In this document: in pieces, positions 28,501-38,230 of the stretch
Layout: each line of letters opens with the position of its first letter
How positions within the stretch are numbered: the first letter of the stretch is position 1
NCBI RefSeq assembly: GCF_005938085.1
Contig: NZ_SMZK01000001.1
Coordinates: forward strand, 1,612,001-1,676,000
Reading direction: 5' to 3'
DNA: 64,000 nt
DNA from: Haloterrigena sp. H1
GTDB lineage: Archaea > Halobacteriota > Halobacteria > Halobacteriales > Natrialbaceae
Program-made: the position numbers and the translations under genes
Notes under the pieces: generated by a model
What the model saw: only the letters and a program-made list of their open reading frames with translations
Told to the model about the DNA's origin: nothing
Database searches by the model: none

Positions 28501-28696
28501 ACGGACGGTACGACGGACTCACGTATAAAGTATAATAGAAATGACGGGATCCGTGAACACGAGCGAGCAGACCGACGCGTGGAAATCGGGAACAGATCCG
28601 TGTTTGTCTCCAGTACAAGGAAGATATCTCTTGTCAGACAGTCGTTGGTCCGGAATTATCACGGCATTGGAGTGGGCGGGACCCGGCGATGAACGT

Positions 28697-29362
28697 TCAC
28701 TGGGGCTGTTGCGATGTCCGCTCCAGACTGTCGACGAGCCGTGACTGCAAGACAGCGTTTATCGGTATCAGGAGTACCCAGGTGAGAACAGCCAGCGTTG
28801 GATCGACGGCGGCAACGCCGATCGAGAGGAGGAATACCAGTGGTGAAGCGAGAAATCGGGCCTCCTGAATGAGTGCGACCCGAGACGTGAGCCCCTCCTC
28901 TACGAGCTCCTTTCGTGACGCGTAGCCCCACAGGAGCGCGAGACTGAACCCGGTCAGTGCCAACACACCCGCGTAGACTGAGATCCCGAACTGATTCGGA
29001 TAGGTGGTGAACAGACTCGTCCCGTACGGGACGAACGCGACCATCAGCAGAAACAAGAGATTGAGCCAGAGAAGCCCTCGATCGTGCTGTTCGATGTGGA
29101 CGAAGACGTGACGGTGAAGCATCCAGTAGAGCCCGATGATCAGAAAGCTCAGCGCGTAGCCGACGAACTCGTCCCACTGCTCGAGAACGAGTTCCGGGAG
29201 AACCGACAGCGAACTTCCCACCGGCACGGTCGGGACCGTGATTTCGAGTACCAACAGCGTGATCGCGATCGCGATCACACCGTCGCTCAGCGCGATGAGT
29301 CGATCCGTTTCGTCGGCGTCTCGGCGAAAGAGATGGTCCATATCCGACACTACAGCACCCAT
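28697..29362 (-). CDS. TMEM175-family (DUF1211) potassium channel-like protein
   Basis: The protein is 221 residues with six hydrophobic segments. RLIALSDGVIAIAITLLVLE in the first helix matches the (F/L)SDGVxAIAITLL selectivity motif of TMEM175. HRHVFVHIEQHDRGLLWLN is the conserved TM3-TM4 linker. Prokaryotic members are K+-permeable tetramers. An internal ATG at 29341 is an alternative start. A neighbouring P-type ATPase suggests a cation homeostasis cluster. Confidence 0.9.
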   Translation of the reverse strand: MGAVVSDMDHLFRRDADETDRLIALSDGVIAIAITLLVLEITVPTVPVGSSLSVLPELVLEQWDEFVGYALSFLIIGLYWMLHRHVFVHIEQHDRGLLWLNLLFLLMVAFVPYGTSLFTTYPNQFGISVYAGVLALTGFSLALLWGYASRKELVEEGLTSRVALIQEARFLASPLVFLLSIGVAAVDPTLAVLTWVLLIPINAVLQSRLVDSLERTSQQPQ

Positions 29363-29523
29363 CGGTATAGCTAATGGATACCAACGGCTGGCGGACGACC
29401 GTCTCGAGGCCGAGTTGCTCGAGTTCGCGACCGATATCCGAACGACGCGTTCGAATCACGACTCGCGTGTCACGGCGCTGTGCTCCTGATATCGGTGGTC
29501 TGCCAGCCGTTCTAAACCGTGGT

Positions 29524-29610
29524 CATACGGACTGCTATAAGTCATTCCCGGCGCACCCGCGACCGTCCTGCGGGTGCGCCGGAAAATCGGTACAGCAGAC
29601 CGTATCAGTC
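29524..29610. repeat. Dispersed 87-bp hairpin repeat, copy A
   Basis: The outer arms ATACGGACTGCT and its partner in ACAGCAGACCGTAT pair with one mismatch. The inner arms CCGGCGCACCCGC and GCGGGTGCGCCGG pair perfectly over 13 bp. The right edge TATCAGTC contains, on the minus strand, the TGA stop of the P-type ATPase. See copies at 34782, 42488 and 47461. Confidence 0.85.
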
Positions 29611-32172
29611 CTGCATGCGCCTGACGAGGACGGCAACTCCGAGATACCCAGGCAGACAGACAGCGAGGACGGCGGCGATAAGACCCCAGTCGGTCACGTC
29701 GAGTGGCACTGTCCCGAAATACTCGGAGAGCGGGGTATACAGCACCGAGAGGTGCAGCAGGATCGAAACCGCAACCGAAGCCGTGAGCCAACTGTTCGAC
29801 AGTATCGGCGTTTCGCGCAGCCACCGGATGACGTAGAGCCCGACGAGTTCGAGAAAGACGAAGCCGGTGAAGACGAGCGTCATCGTGCGTGGGGTGACGG
29901 CGGGTGCTCCCTCGAGGGTGTAGAACGTGAGCGCAAGGAGGACGATCGTGGTCACGGCACCCATGCCGCCGATCATGACGAGCATCTCGCGACCGATGAT
30001 CCCCTGCTCGCGGTCGCGTGGCGATCGGTCCATCACGTCCTCGCTTTTCGGATCCGAACCGAGTGCCAGCGCCGGCAGCCCGTCGGTCACCAGGTTGATC
30101 CACAGCAACTGCACTGCGGGCAGAATGAGATAGCCGTACAGCGATGCGATGAAGACGAGCGCCACCTCACCGATATTTGCACTGAGGAGGTAGGCGACGA
30201 ACTTCCAGATGTTATCGAAGATCGTCCGCCCGCGCTCGATGGCGCGCTCGATCGTCGCGTAGTTGTCGTCGAGCAACACCATGTCCGAGGCCTGTCTGGC
30301 GACGTCCGTCCCGCGAATGCCCATCGCAACGCCGATATCGGCGTTTTTCAGCGCCGGCGCGTCGTTGACCCCGTCGCCGGTCATCGCCACGTTATGACCC
30401 CGGTCCTGCAGCGCTCGCAGGATTCGAACCTTGTGTTCTGGCGACGTGCGCGCGAACACGTCGACGGCCTCGGCCCGCTCGCGCAACCCCTCGTCGTCCA
30501 TCCGTTCGATCTCTCGGCCCTCGAGCACCTCGGAGCCGATCCCGAGTCCGCTGGCGATCGCACCGGCTGTGCGGACGTTATCGCCGGTCACCATCTTCAC
30601 GTCGATGCCGGCGTGTTCCGTCGCTGCGATCGCGTCGGCGACCTCCGCTCGCGGCGGGTCGATCATGCCAGCCAGCCCGACGAACGTCAGCCCGTCCGCG
30701 AGATCGTCGGGACCGGTCGGGCCCTCGTGGTAGGCCATCGCCAGCACGCGCAGCGCGTCGTCACCGAACTCGCGAATCGTCGTCTCGATCCGGTCGCGGC
30801 GTGCGTCGGTCAGCGCCACCGGACCATCGGCGGTCAGAATCCGGTCACAGTGGTCGACGACGACCTCCGGCGCACCTTTGACGTAGCCGACATCGTCGTG
30901 GACCGTCCCCATCCACTTTCGATCCGAGGAGAACGGCACCTCACCAGTCCGGGGATACTCGTCCCGCAGTTCCTCGAGATCGAGTCCGCGACGGTCGGCC
31001 GCCTCGAGCAAGGCCTGCTCGGTCGGATCACCCTCCTCGAGCGTCGCGTCGTTACAGAGTGCGCCGATTCGCAAGAGCAGGGCTTGGCGATCAGCGAGTT
31101 GCTCGTCCCCTGCCTCGCCGTCGACGTCGAGGATCATGTCGTTGACCCAGAGTCTACTGACGGTCATCTGGCCCTTCGTGAGCGTCCCGGTCTTGTCCGT
31201 ACAGACGACGTCGACGGCACCCAGTGCCTCCACTGCCGGGAGTCGACGGACGAGCGCGTTCTCGTCGGACATCCGCCGGACGCCGAGTGCGAGCGCAAGC
31301 GTGACCACCGCCGGCAACCCCTCTGGAATGGCGGCGACAGCGAGCGAGACGGCTGTGAGCGCAGCCTGAATCGGAGCAGTTCCACGCAGGAGCAACAGCG
31401 GTGCAACCAGCGCAGAGAGGACGAGGACGCCGCCGCCGAGCATGCGACCCAGCTGATCGAGCTCGGTCTGTAACGGTGTCTCCGTCTCCTCGGTCGTGGC
31501 GAGTTCGCGGGCGATCGCACCGACCGCTGTCTCCATCCCCGTCTCGGTAATGACGGCCACACCCTTGCCGCGGGTGACGTTCGTCCCCTTGTAGACCATA
31601 CTCGTCCGCTCCGCGAGCGGCGTTTCGGGTTCGACCGGCGCGGTCGATTTCGAGACCGGCACGCTCTCGCCGGTCAACGCTGCTTCATCGACCTCGAGAT
31701 CGGTCTCCTCGAGCAGTCGGGCGTCGGCGGGGACGACGTCGCCGCCACGCAGGATGACGATGTCGCCAGGGACGAGTGCTGTCGCATCGACGTCGCTCGT
31801 GTCCCCGTTCCGCCGGACAGTGGCTGTCGGCGCGGCCATCTCGCGCAGCGACTCGAGACTCCGCTCGGCCCGATAATCCTGGACGAAGCCGAAGATCCCG
31901 TTCGCGACGACGATGATTCCGATCAGGACTGCGTCGACAGTGTGGCCCGCCCAGATCGAGAGCACGGCTGCAACGATTAGCACCCAGATCAGAACGCTGT
32001 CGAACTGCGCGACGAAAATGTCGACCGCCGACCGCCCGCCACCCTCGACGATATCGTTTTCCCCGTATTCCTCGCGTCGCCGCTGCACCTCGTCACTCGA
32101 CAGCCCGTCGGGACTCGAGTCGAGGGCCTCGAGAACGCGCGACCACGGCAACTCGTATGGCAGATCGCCCAT
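29605..32172 (-). CDS. Cation-translocating P-type ATPase (P2-like)
   Basis: The protein is 855 residues from ATG 32172; a TTG at 32187 would add five. TGES (167-170) is the actuator loop, PEGL (283-286) the ion-site helix, and DKTGT the phosphorylation site (D326). [14 protein letters not shown] and [18 protein letters not shown] complete the P domain. PEGL with six C-terminal helices fits Ca2+/Na+-type P2 pumps rather than heavy-metal P1B pumps. The stop codon lies in hairpin repeat copy A. Confidence 0.93.
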   Translation of the reverse strand: MGDLPYELPWSRVLEALDSSPDGLSSDEVQRRREEYGENDIVEGGGRSAVDIFVAQFDSVLIWVLIVAAVLSIWAGHTVDAVLIGIIVVANGIFGFVQDYRAERSLESLREMAAPTATVRRNGDTSDVDATALVPGDIVILRGGDVVPADARLLEETDLEVDEAALTGESVPVSKSTAPVEPETPLAERTSMVYKGTNVTRGKGVAVITETGMETAVGAIARELATTEETETPLQTELDQLGRMLGGGVLVLSALVAPLLLLRGTAPIQAALTAVSLAVAAIPEGLPAVVTLALALGVRRMSDENALVRRLPAVEALGAVDVVCTDKTGTLTKGQMTVSRLWVNDMILDVDGEAGDEQLADRQALLLRIGALCNDATLEEGDPTEQALLEAADRRGLDLEELRDEYPRTGEVPFSSDRKWMGTVHDDVGYVKGAPEVVVDHCDRILTADGPVALTDARRDRIETTIREFGDDALRVLAMAYHEGPTGPDDLADGLTFVGLAGMIDPPRAEVADAIAATEHAGIDVKMVTGDNVRTAGAIASGLGIGSEVLEGREIERMDDEGLRERAEAVDVFARTSPEHKVRILRALQDRGHNVAMTGDGVNDAPALKNADIGVAMGIRGTDVARQASDMVLLDDNYATIERAIERGRTIFDNIWKFVAYLLSANIGEVALVFIASLYGYLILPAVQLLWINLVTDGLPALALGSDPKSEDVMDRSPRDREQGIIGREMLVMIGGMGAVTTIVLLALTFYTLEGAPAVTPRTMTLVFTGFVFLELVGLYVIRWLRETPILSNSWLTASVAVSILLHLSVLYTPLSEYFGTVPLDVTDWGLIAAVLAVCLPGYLGVAVLVRRMQD

Positions 32173-32187
32173 CGCCTCGATCTTCAA

Positions 32188-32710
32188 GCGCGATTCATAT
32201 AGGCGTACCCCGGGTGTGGAGACGGCCGTGTCGCGACTGATAGACTGACGGGCTGGCGCTCGAGTAGCGTTAGAGCCGATATCAGGGTGGCACCATCAGA
32301 GTTTGACACGTCGATGTGCTTTTCCTCTGCGCTCGCTCCTTCCGGTCGTTCGCTTGGTAAAAATCACCGTGGTTTTCACTCCGAACTCCGAATAGCGGAA
32401 CTGGAGTCCCACCTACTGCGATAGTCGCCACTGAAGGTCACTGCACACCCGGTCGACGACTGTCCGATCGGTGTGTCACTCGGTTCAGTTGTTACTATTG
32501 GTGGGAAATGACCGGGGTCAACCGCAGGAATCTGGTGATTTGCCGTCGTGTGCAAGGCCGGCCACTATGCTAATTCTTGACGTAGTTTTGCTGCCACGAG
32601 GAACCAATGTATCCGACGCTAGTATCTTCCCGGTCAGTACCTGCAGGGTGGAACCGGCAGCGACCAGCGGGGACGGCACGTGAGTCGACAGCTTCGACAG
32701 GGAGGGGACG
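32188..32710. other. Gene-free divergent intergenic region
   Basis: About 520 bp between the ATPase and the iron-sulfur gene with no credible ORF. It should hold both promoters. I see no strong hairpin or repeat in it. Confidence 0.5.
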
Positions 32711-34375
32711 ATGAGTTCCGACGACCCGACAGCGGGTGAGGGGTCCGACGCGACCGACGAGCCGTTTCATCCGCTCGGCGAATCGTGGCAGGACGAACTC
32801 GAGGACCTTCTCGACGAAACCGAGTACGACACCGAACTCGGGATGGAGATGGGGAAAGACGCGATGCGGGTCACGAAAGGAGAACTCTCGGAAGAGGAGT
32901 TCCACGAGCGGTATCACGACGACGTGATGGAAGAGTTCGGCGAGGACGAGCGACCGATCGCCAGTCCAGACGACGAGGACGACGAGGGTGGGGTCGGCGC
33001 GATGCTCTCGAAGCTTGCCACCGGCGAGGAGTCCCGTCGCGAGATGCTCAAGAAGGCGGGTGCAGGCGTCGGCTTCGCCAGTCTCGGCTGGGGGGCGGTC
33101 GACCAGCAAGAGCCCGAGGAGGCCGTCGAAGACCCCAGTGAGGTCCACCCCGACGAGGACGCGACGCAGTGGGGAATGACGATCGACCTCGAGTACTGCG
33201 ACGGCTGTCTCTCCTGTGTGACTGCCTGCAACGCAGAGCACAACTGGGATCTGGGGGCCAACTGGATGTACGTTCTCGCGTTCGAGGACGGCGACGTCGA
33301 GTCGCCCGACCCCGACAACTTCGAGAGCCACCGCGACTTCAACTTCCTCGTTCGCCCGTGTCAACACTGTACCGACGCACCATGCGAGAAGGTGTGTCCG
33401 ACGACGGCCCGCCACACTCGCGATGAGGGTGGACTGGTGCTGACCGACTATGACGTCTGTATCGGGTGTCGGTACTGTCAGGTCGCCTGTCCGTACGGGG
33501 TCAACTACTTCCAGTGGGAGGAGCCGAACGTCGATGAAGAGGAACTCGGCCCAGACATGGTCTACGACCAGCGCGATCGACGCGTCAGCAGTCGGGCCCC
33601 CCGCGGCGTCATGTCGAAGTGCGTTTTCGACCCACCACGTCAGGACGGCAACTTCGGCGAGGAACTGGTCGGCACCACGGCCTGCGAAGCGGCTTGCCCG
33701 CCGAATGTGATCCAGTTCGGTGACAAGAACAACCCCAACAGCGACCCGTCGCGATATCAGGAGAACCCGGCCAGAGCGCGAACCCTCATTCGGCTGAGTA
33801 CGATGTTGCCCTCGCCCAACGACCTCCCGTCGATGCTCGAGGGCGTCGGCACCGATCTGGCGTCGATCACTGATGCCGTCGATGGCCTCGACGAGCAATC
33901 GATCGCCCTCGCGGCGGCGGTCCAGATCACGAACGTCGAGTACGACCAGGAGGCACCGCCGGGCGATACGCTCGTGAATCAGGAAGCGACGATCCTCGAG
34001 GTCGTCTCGATCCTCGAGGACCACGGACTCGCCCTCCAGAGCGAGGAAGTACTGAGCGAACTCGGCCTCACGGTCGACCAGTTCCAGGGACCGCCTGCGG
34101 GGTCGGGCGAGGATAGCCCAGACATCGTGGTGAACGATCGGGAAGACGTCGCCCAGCAGCGACTCGAAGCGTTCATCCCGCCCTCGGGCAACGAGTTCGA
34201 ACTCCTCGAGGATATCGGGACGAACCCGAACGTCACCTACCTCGGGCAAGAACCGGGACCGAACGCCCACCAGGTCCCCGGGCCGACCTCCTACGAAGAT
34301 GTCGGCATGGTCAGTAAGCGCCAGAACGTCCTCGAAGACGAGACTGTCGGCCTCGGCGTGATCGACTCGTCGTAA
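32711..34375 (+). CDS. Multi-cluster [4Fe-4S] ferredoxin-type oxidoreductase subunit (DmsB/PsrB-like)
   Basis: The protein is 554 residues. Residues 1-105 are very acidic; RR at 109-110 (SRREMLKKAGAGVGFASLG) looks like an internal Tat motif. Cluster ligands are C163/166/169/173, C217/220/225/229 and C250/253/256/260. A fourth set is C304/325/329, where the second Cys of the usual KCxxC is replaced by Asp (KCVFD), so it may hold a [3Fe-4S] or no cluster. Residues 340-554 are an extension ending with a conserved-looking NVTYLGQEPGPNAHQVPGPT. It would carry electrons for a molybdopterin enzyme, but no catalytic or membrane-anchor subunit gene is adjacent. Confidence 0.85.
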   Translation: MSSDDPTAGEGSDATDEPFHPLGESWQDELEDLLDETEYDTELGMEMGKDAMRVTKGELSEEEFHERYHDDVMEEFGEDERPIASPDDEDDEGGVGAMLSKLATGEESRREMLKKAGAGVGFASLGWGAVDQQEPEEAVEDPSEVHPDEDATQWGMTIDLEYCDGCLSCVTACNAEHNWDLGANWMYVLAFEDGDVESPDPDNFESHRDFNFLVRPCQHCTDAPCEKVCPTTARHTRDEGGLVLTDYDVCIGCRYCQVACPYGVNYFQWEEPNVDEEELGPDMVYDQRDRRVSSRAPRGVMSKCVFDPPRQDGNFGEELVGTTACEAACPPNVIQFGDKNNPNSDPSRYQENPARARTLIRLSTMLPSPNDLPSMLEGVGTDLASITDAVDGLDEQSIALAAAVQITNVEYDQEAPPGDTLVNQEATILEVVSILEDHGLALQSEEVLSELGLTVDQFQGPPAGSGEDSPDIVVNDREDVAQQRLEAFIPPSGNEFELLEDIGTNPNVTYLGQEPGPNAHQVPGPTSYEDVGMVSKRQNVLEDETVGLGVIDSS

Positions 34376-34492
34376 CACGCGTCCTCGATCCGGCGCTGTC
34401 GGGTCCGGTTAGCGGGCCACTGTTCTCGAGCCACGGGTATCGAACTGTCCGAAACCACCCGTATTCAAGCGACTCGAGTCGAACGGACGACT

Positions 34493-34693
34493 ATGGACAG
34501 TCAAAAACGACTGATCGTCGCGGGCCTCTGGATCGCGGTTGCGGTCGTGATGGCCACGACGCTCGACCTCGGAGTTCCGTCGTCGGTGAGCGGGGCTGCT
34601 CGCCTGTTCGTCGTCGTACTCGCACTGTTTCTCGCGAGCGTCTACCTGCTCGATCCGTGGAACGTCGTCAGTGACCCCTTCCGACAGGACTGA
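34493..34693 (+). CDS. Small two-span membrane protein, 66 aa
   Basis: MDSQKRLIVAGLWIAVAVVM then a second hydrophobic helix (about 38-53) and a short tail NVVSDPFRQD. Two-helix topology is clear; no family recognised. It follows the iron-sulfur gene by about 117 bp and could be co-transcribed. Confidence 0.6.
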   Translation: MDSQKRLIVAGLWIAVAVVMATTLDLGVPSSVSGAARLFVVVLALFLASVYLLDPWNVVSDPFRQD

Positions 34694-34781
34694 GCTCGGA
34701 GGCGTTCGGATGCCAGCCGCGCCGTCGCCCCGACTCGTAAAAATCGAATCGTCTCGTTTGTCGACCGGCGACCAGCGATGT

Positions 34782-34868
34782 CATACGGACTACTGGTAGT
34801 CAATGCCGGTGGGACCGCGACTGCTCCGCAGTCCCACCGGGACAGCGGTACAGCAGACCGTATCAGTC
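34782..34868. repeat. Dispersed 87-bp hairpin repeat, copy B
   Basis: It has the same 87-bp length and edges as copy A (CATACGGACT ... CAGCAGACCGTATCAGTC). The inner arms CCGGTGGGAC and GTCCCACCGG differ from copy A but still pair. The right edge again supplies a minus-strand TGA stop, here of the LeuA/CimA gene. Confidence 0.85.
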
Positions 34869-36443
34869 GTCAGCCGGCGCAAGTGGCTGCTGATCGGCAG
34901 CCAGCAGTCGATCGAGTGCGTCGACCATCGCCGTGACGCTGGCGCGCGTGATGTCGGCCTCGCTGCGGGCGACGGTCACCGAGCGGTCGTTGCGGACCAT
35001 GGTCACTTCGACGGTAACGACGGCGTCGGTGCCACCGGTAACTGCGTCGACGTGGTAGGACTCGAGTTCGGCGTCAGCCATCGAGCCAAGCGCTTCGCGG
35101 ACGGCCGAGACGGCGGCGTCGACGGGCCCGGAGCCGGTGCCGCTGGCGACGCGTTCCTCGCCGTCGACCTCGAGTCGGATGCTGGCGGTCGGGACGGCAC
35201 CGCCGCTGGTAGCGGTGAGATCGAGCAAGTCGACGACGCGGTCGCGGTCCTCGCCGGTGACGTCCTCGGCGATGGCCAGCAGGTCGGCGTCGGTCACGCG
35301 GCGGCCGCGGTCGCCGAGTTCGGTGACGCGAGTGGCGATTTCGGCGATTTCGTCGTCGTCGGCCTCGACATCGTGTTCCTCGAGCGTTGCTTTGACGCCC
35401 GCGCGACCGGTGTGTTTGCCCAGTGCGAGCCGGCGTTCACGCCCGACGGTTTCGGGCGGGTAGGGCTCGTACATCTTGTCGTCTTTGAGCGTGCCGTCGG
35501 TGTGGATGCCGCTTTCGTGGGTAAAGGCGTTCTCGCCGATGACGGCCTTGTTCGGCGGCAACTGGACGCCGGTTGCGCGCGAGACGATCTGTGCGAGGTC
35601 GTATAGCTCCTCGAGGTCGGCAGTCTCGACGTCGTAGACGTGCGCTAAGGCGATTGCGACCTCTTCTAGAGCGACGTTGCCGGCGCGTTCGCCGAGGCCG
35701 TTGACCGTACAGTGAACGAGATCGGCACCCGCCGAGATCGCCGCGAGCGCGTTGGCCACGCCCAGTCCGAGGTCGTCGTGGGTGTGGGCGCTAACCGGCC
35801 CAAGCTCGGCGAGCCGGGATACGGCCTCGTAGGTGTGTTCCGGTCCGGTGTGGCCGACGGTGTCGGCAAAACAGAACCGATCCGCGCCCGCTTCGAGCGA
35901 CGCTTCCGCGAGGTCCTCGAGGTAGTCGAGGTCGGCCCGCGAGCCGTCTTCGCCGATGACTTCGACCCAGAGGTCGTGGTCTTTGGCGTAGGCAACGAGC
36001 TCGGCGGTTTTCTCGAGGTTGTCCTCGTGGGAGGTGCCGACCTTGTCCTCGACGTGGCGGTCGCTCGCGGGAACGACGATGTGGACGCCGTCGACGCCGC
36101 ACTCCAGTGCGAGGTCGATGTCGCCTTTGAGTCCGCGACAGAAGCTGGTGATCCGAGCGTCGAGATCGAGGTCGGTCACCCGCGAGATGGCCTGTCGTTC
36201 ACCCGCACCGGTACAGGCGCTGCCGGCCTCGATGGTCGAGACGCCGGCTCGCTCGAGGGCTCGAGCGATTTCGACTTTTTCGTCCGGCGACAGCGAGACG
36301 CCCGGCGCTTGCTCGCCGTCGCGAAGCGTCGTGTCGAGAAGGCGCACTGTACGGTCCGATGCGATCGTCTGTTCGGGTGAATGACTTACAGGCAAGAGTG
36401 GTGGATTGGGGGAACTGCGATTACGTTCGTCGGAGAATTTCAC
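34863..36443 (-). CDS. 2-isopropylmalate / (R)-citramalate synthase family enzyme
   Basis: The protein is 526 residues with a GTG start. LLDTTLRDGEQAPGVSLSPD is the DRE-TIM catalytic start, HTHDDLGLGVANALAA holds the metal-binding HxH and VNGLGERAGN is the second signature. The C-terminal about 130 residues form the LeuA regulatory dimer domain, which binds leucine or isoleucine. It condenses acetyl-CoA with 2-oxoisovalerate (LeuA) or pyruvate (CimA); motifs alone do not separate these reliably. The stop lies in hairpin repeat copy B. Confidence 0.88.
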   Translation of the reverse strand: MKFSDERNRSSPNPPLLPVSHSPEQTIASDRTVRLLDTTLRDGEQAPGVSLSPDEKVEIARALERAGVSTIEAGSACTGAGERQAISRVTDLDLDARITSFCRGLKGDIDLALECGVDGVHIVVPASDRHVEDKVGTSHEDNLEKTAELVAYAKDHDLWVEVIGEDGSRADLDYLEDLAEASLEAGADRFCFADTVGHTGPEHTYEAVSRLAELGPVSAHTHDDLGLGVANALAAISAGADLVHCTVNGLGERAGNVALEEVAIALAHVYDVETADLEELYDLAQIVSRATGVQLPPNKAVIGENAFTHESGIHTDGTLKDDKMYEPYPPETVGRERRLALGKHTGRAGVKATLEEHDVEADDDEIAEIATRVTELGDRGRRVTDADLLAIAEDVTGEDRDRVVDLLDLTATSGGAVPTASIRLEVDGEERVASGTGSGPVDAAVSAVREALGSMADAELESYHVDAVTGGTDAVVTVEVTMVRNDRSVTVARSEADITRASVTAMVDALDRLLAADQQPLAPADD

Positions 36444-36582
36444 GCCCAGCCGGGTTGCCCCGACTTCCTCTATCCTCGTCAGATGGCGTATTGCGTGCCA
36501 TTGTACTGCAGGCTAACGGATCATGCCGACTTAAATCCGCCGGTCGCGCAGTGCCATGCGTCCGCGCCTGTGCTGTGGGTCG

Positions 36583-36901
36583 TCAGTGCTCGTCGTCGCC
36601 CTCGAGCACCAGCCTGTCGCCGGGTTCGACATTGGCTGCGGCCCCGGCGGGGAGTTCGACGATCAAATCAGCGCGAGCACGGGCGAAGCTACGCCACGGT
36701 CGCAACCGCTCGACGCGACGGACGACGCCGTCGACGGCCCAGACGGCGTCGATGGGGAAAAGACGAACAGCATGTGGAGATCACGGACCTTCGCCGAGTC
36801 GAACCGGAAGACGAGCGCGTAGTCGTCAGGGACGGAGCGACGAAACATGAGTCCGCGAGCCTGGCTGGCGAGCGAGTCCGCGATGTCGACTGTCGTCGCT
36901 A
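36583..36901 (-). pseudogene. DUF192 gene, 3' part (split by IS630, plus frameshift)
   Basis: The frame ATTVDIADSLASQARGLMFR and DLHMLFVF belongs to DUF192. It then shifts after a T4 run (AAAA 36758-36761 on +); adding one T restores PIDAVWAVDGVVRRVERLRP to a normal end at 36583. The 5' end is cut by the IS at 36901. The missing start is found on the other side of the IS at 38099-38164. DUF192 proteins are small beta-barrels of unknown function. Confidence 0.88.
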
Positions 36902-38098
36902 GTGCTCTGTCAGGCGTCAATTGAAGGATATAGGCGTTTCAATTTGATGCGAGCATCGTCGGTCGTAAATCGCCAGTCAATATCCGTTTCACCGCTGTTT
37001 CGTTCCTTTTTCCATGCGGCGACCTCCTGACGGAGTGTCGCCGCATCGGGAATACGTCGGTCGAGACACTGCTGTTGCAGCGTATTGAACTCGATTTCCG
37101 CCATGTTGAGCCAACTGCCATGGACTGGCGTGAAGTGGAATTCGAGCTTGTCGAGTAACCGACGTGCTTCAGCCGGTTCGAAATATTCGTAGAAGGCAGC
37201 TGGGTTGTGCGTGTTGAGATTGTCCAGCACCACCCGGATGCAGTCCGCATCCGGGTAGTGCTGATCCACGAGATGCTGGATGAAATGCACCCAGTCTTCG
37301 GTGGTTCGTCGGTCTTTGACCCTTACCGCTCGCCAGCCGGCGAGCGGTTCGGAGGCCAGAAACAGGTTCTTGGTGCCGTTGCGCTCGTAGTGGTAATCCT
37401 CACGGGCAACCGTGCCCGGCTCTGCCGGGCGCGGTTGCTTGACGTGCTTGATCAACTGTGTCGGGTGCTCGTCGAAACAGACGAGAGGTCGGTCTGGATC
37501 GTATGGTTCGCGGTAGAGCGAGAGGATGTCCTCCATGTGATAGACGAACTCGGAGTCTTGACCCGGCGGAATCACCCACTGTTTGGATCGGTGAGGCTGG
37601 AGTTCGTTTTTTTGAGGACTTGACGAATGGTCTCGTGGGAGATCGACTCGTGGTCGATCTCCTCGAGGACAACGAGTTCGTCGGCAAGAAGCCGGAGCGA
37701 CCACTGGGAGTAGCCTTCGGGCGGTTCGCTGGTCGCGAGGGCGATAAGGTGAGCTTCGTCCTCACCGTCGAGTTTGCGTTCGTAGGTGCGGTCAGGATCC
37801 TTGCGTTCGATGGCTTCGAGCCGGTCACGTTCGTGGAACTTCTTCCGTGTTCGCCACGGAGTACTCGGGCTACAGCCGAGTGACTCGGCGATCGCCGAGT
37901 CACTCTTACCGTCGTCGGCTTGGAGGAGGATACGTGCGCGAGTAATCTTCTGCGCCCGGTGGACGCCGTGCGATGTAATGCTGTTCAGTGTATCTCGCTC
38001 TTCTTCGGTCAACTCGATTGGATACGTCGACTGGGTCATTGCCACCAACCTACTATCCACGACAATATGAGCCTTTCAACTCACGGCTGACAGTACAC
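36902..38098 (-). mobile_element. IS630-family insertion sequence
   Basis: The 1197-bp element lies between TA dinucleotides at 36900-36901 and 38099-38100, the IS630/Tc1 target duplication. The terminal inverted repeats are GTGCTCTGTCAGGCGTCA on the left and, reverse-complemented, GTGTACTGTCAGCCGTGA on the right, continuing to a shared TTGAA. It inserted in the 5' part of a DUF192 gene. Removing it and one TA rebuilds that reading frame exactly. Confidence 0.92.
36910..38060 (-). CDS. IS630 transposase, two overlapping frames with -1 slippery site
   Basis: OrfA (from GTG/ATG near 38060; ATG of MTQSTYPIELTEEERDT at about 38039) holds the N-terminal helix-turn-helix (SAIAESLGCSPSTPWRTRKK). 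OrfB, ending 36910, holds the DDE domain: D in PLVCFDEHPTQL, D in RVVLDNLNTHNP and E in GSWLNMAEIEFNTL. The frames meet at an A7 run (T7 at 37607-37613 on +), where a -1 shift gives KKNELQPHRSKQW, the normal continuation. This is the programmed frameshift seen in several IS630 groups. Function: cut-and-paste at TA. Confidence 0.88.
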
Positions 38099-38164
38099 TA
38101 GGGCGGTGCGGTCAGCGCTGTGGATCGACTGCCCGTCGGACGTCGATTCGTGGACGAGTCGCAC
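38099..38164 (-). pseudogene. DUF192 gene, 5' part
   Basis: From GTG 38164 the codons read MRLVHESTSDGQSIHSADRT and continue across the excised IS630 element straight into LATTVDIADS. This shows one ancestral gene of about 125 codons broken by the insertion. Confidence 0.8.
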
Positions 38165-38230
38165 GCCCTCGAGTCTGCATGGCGGCGAGAAAAAGGTCCC
38201 GACCGCCCGCCGAGGCCGGCAGCGACGCGC

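Noticed and set aside
32570..34378. 602-codon leftward ORF opposite the iron-sulfur gene
   Set aside because: The + frame has perfect Cys clusters; the opposite frame is a high-GC shadow.
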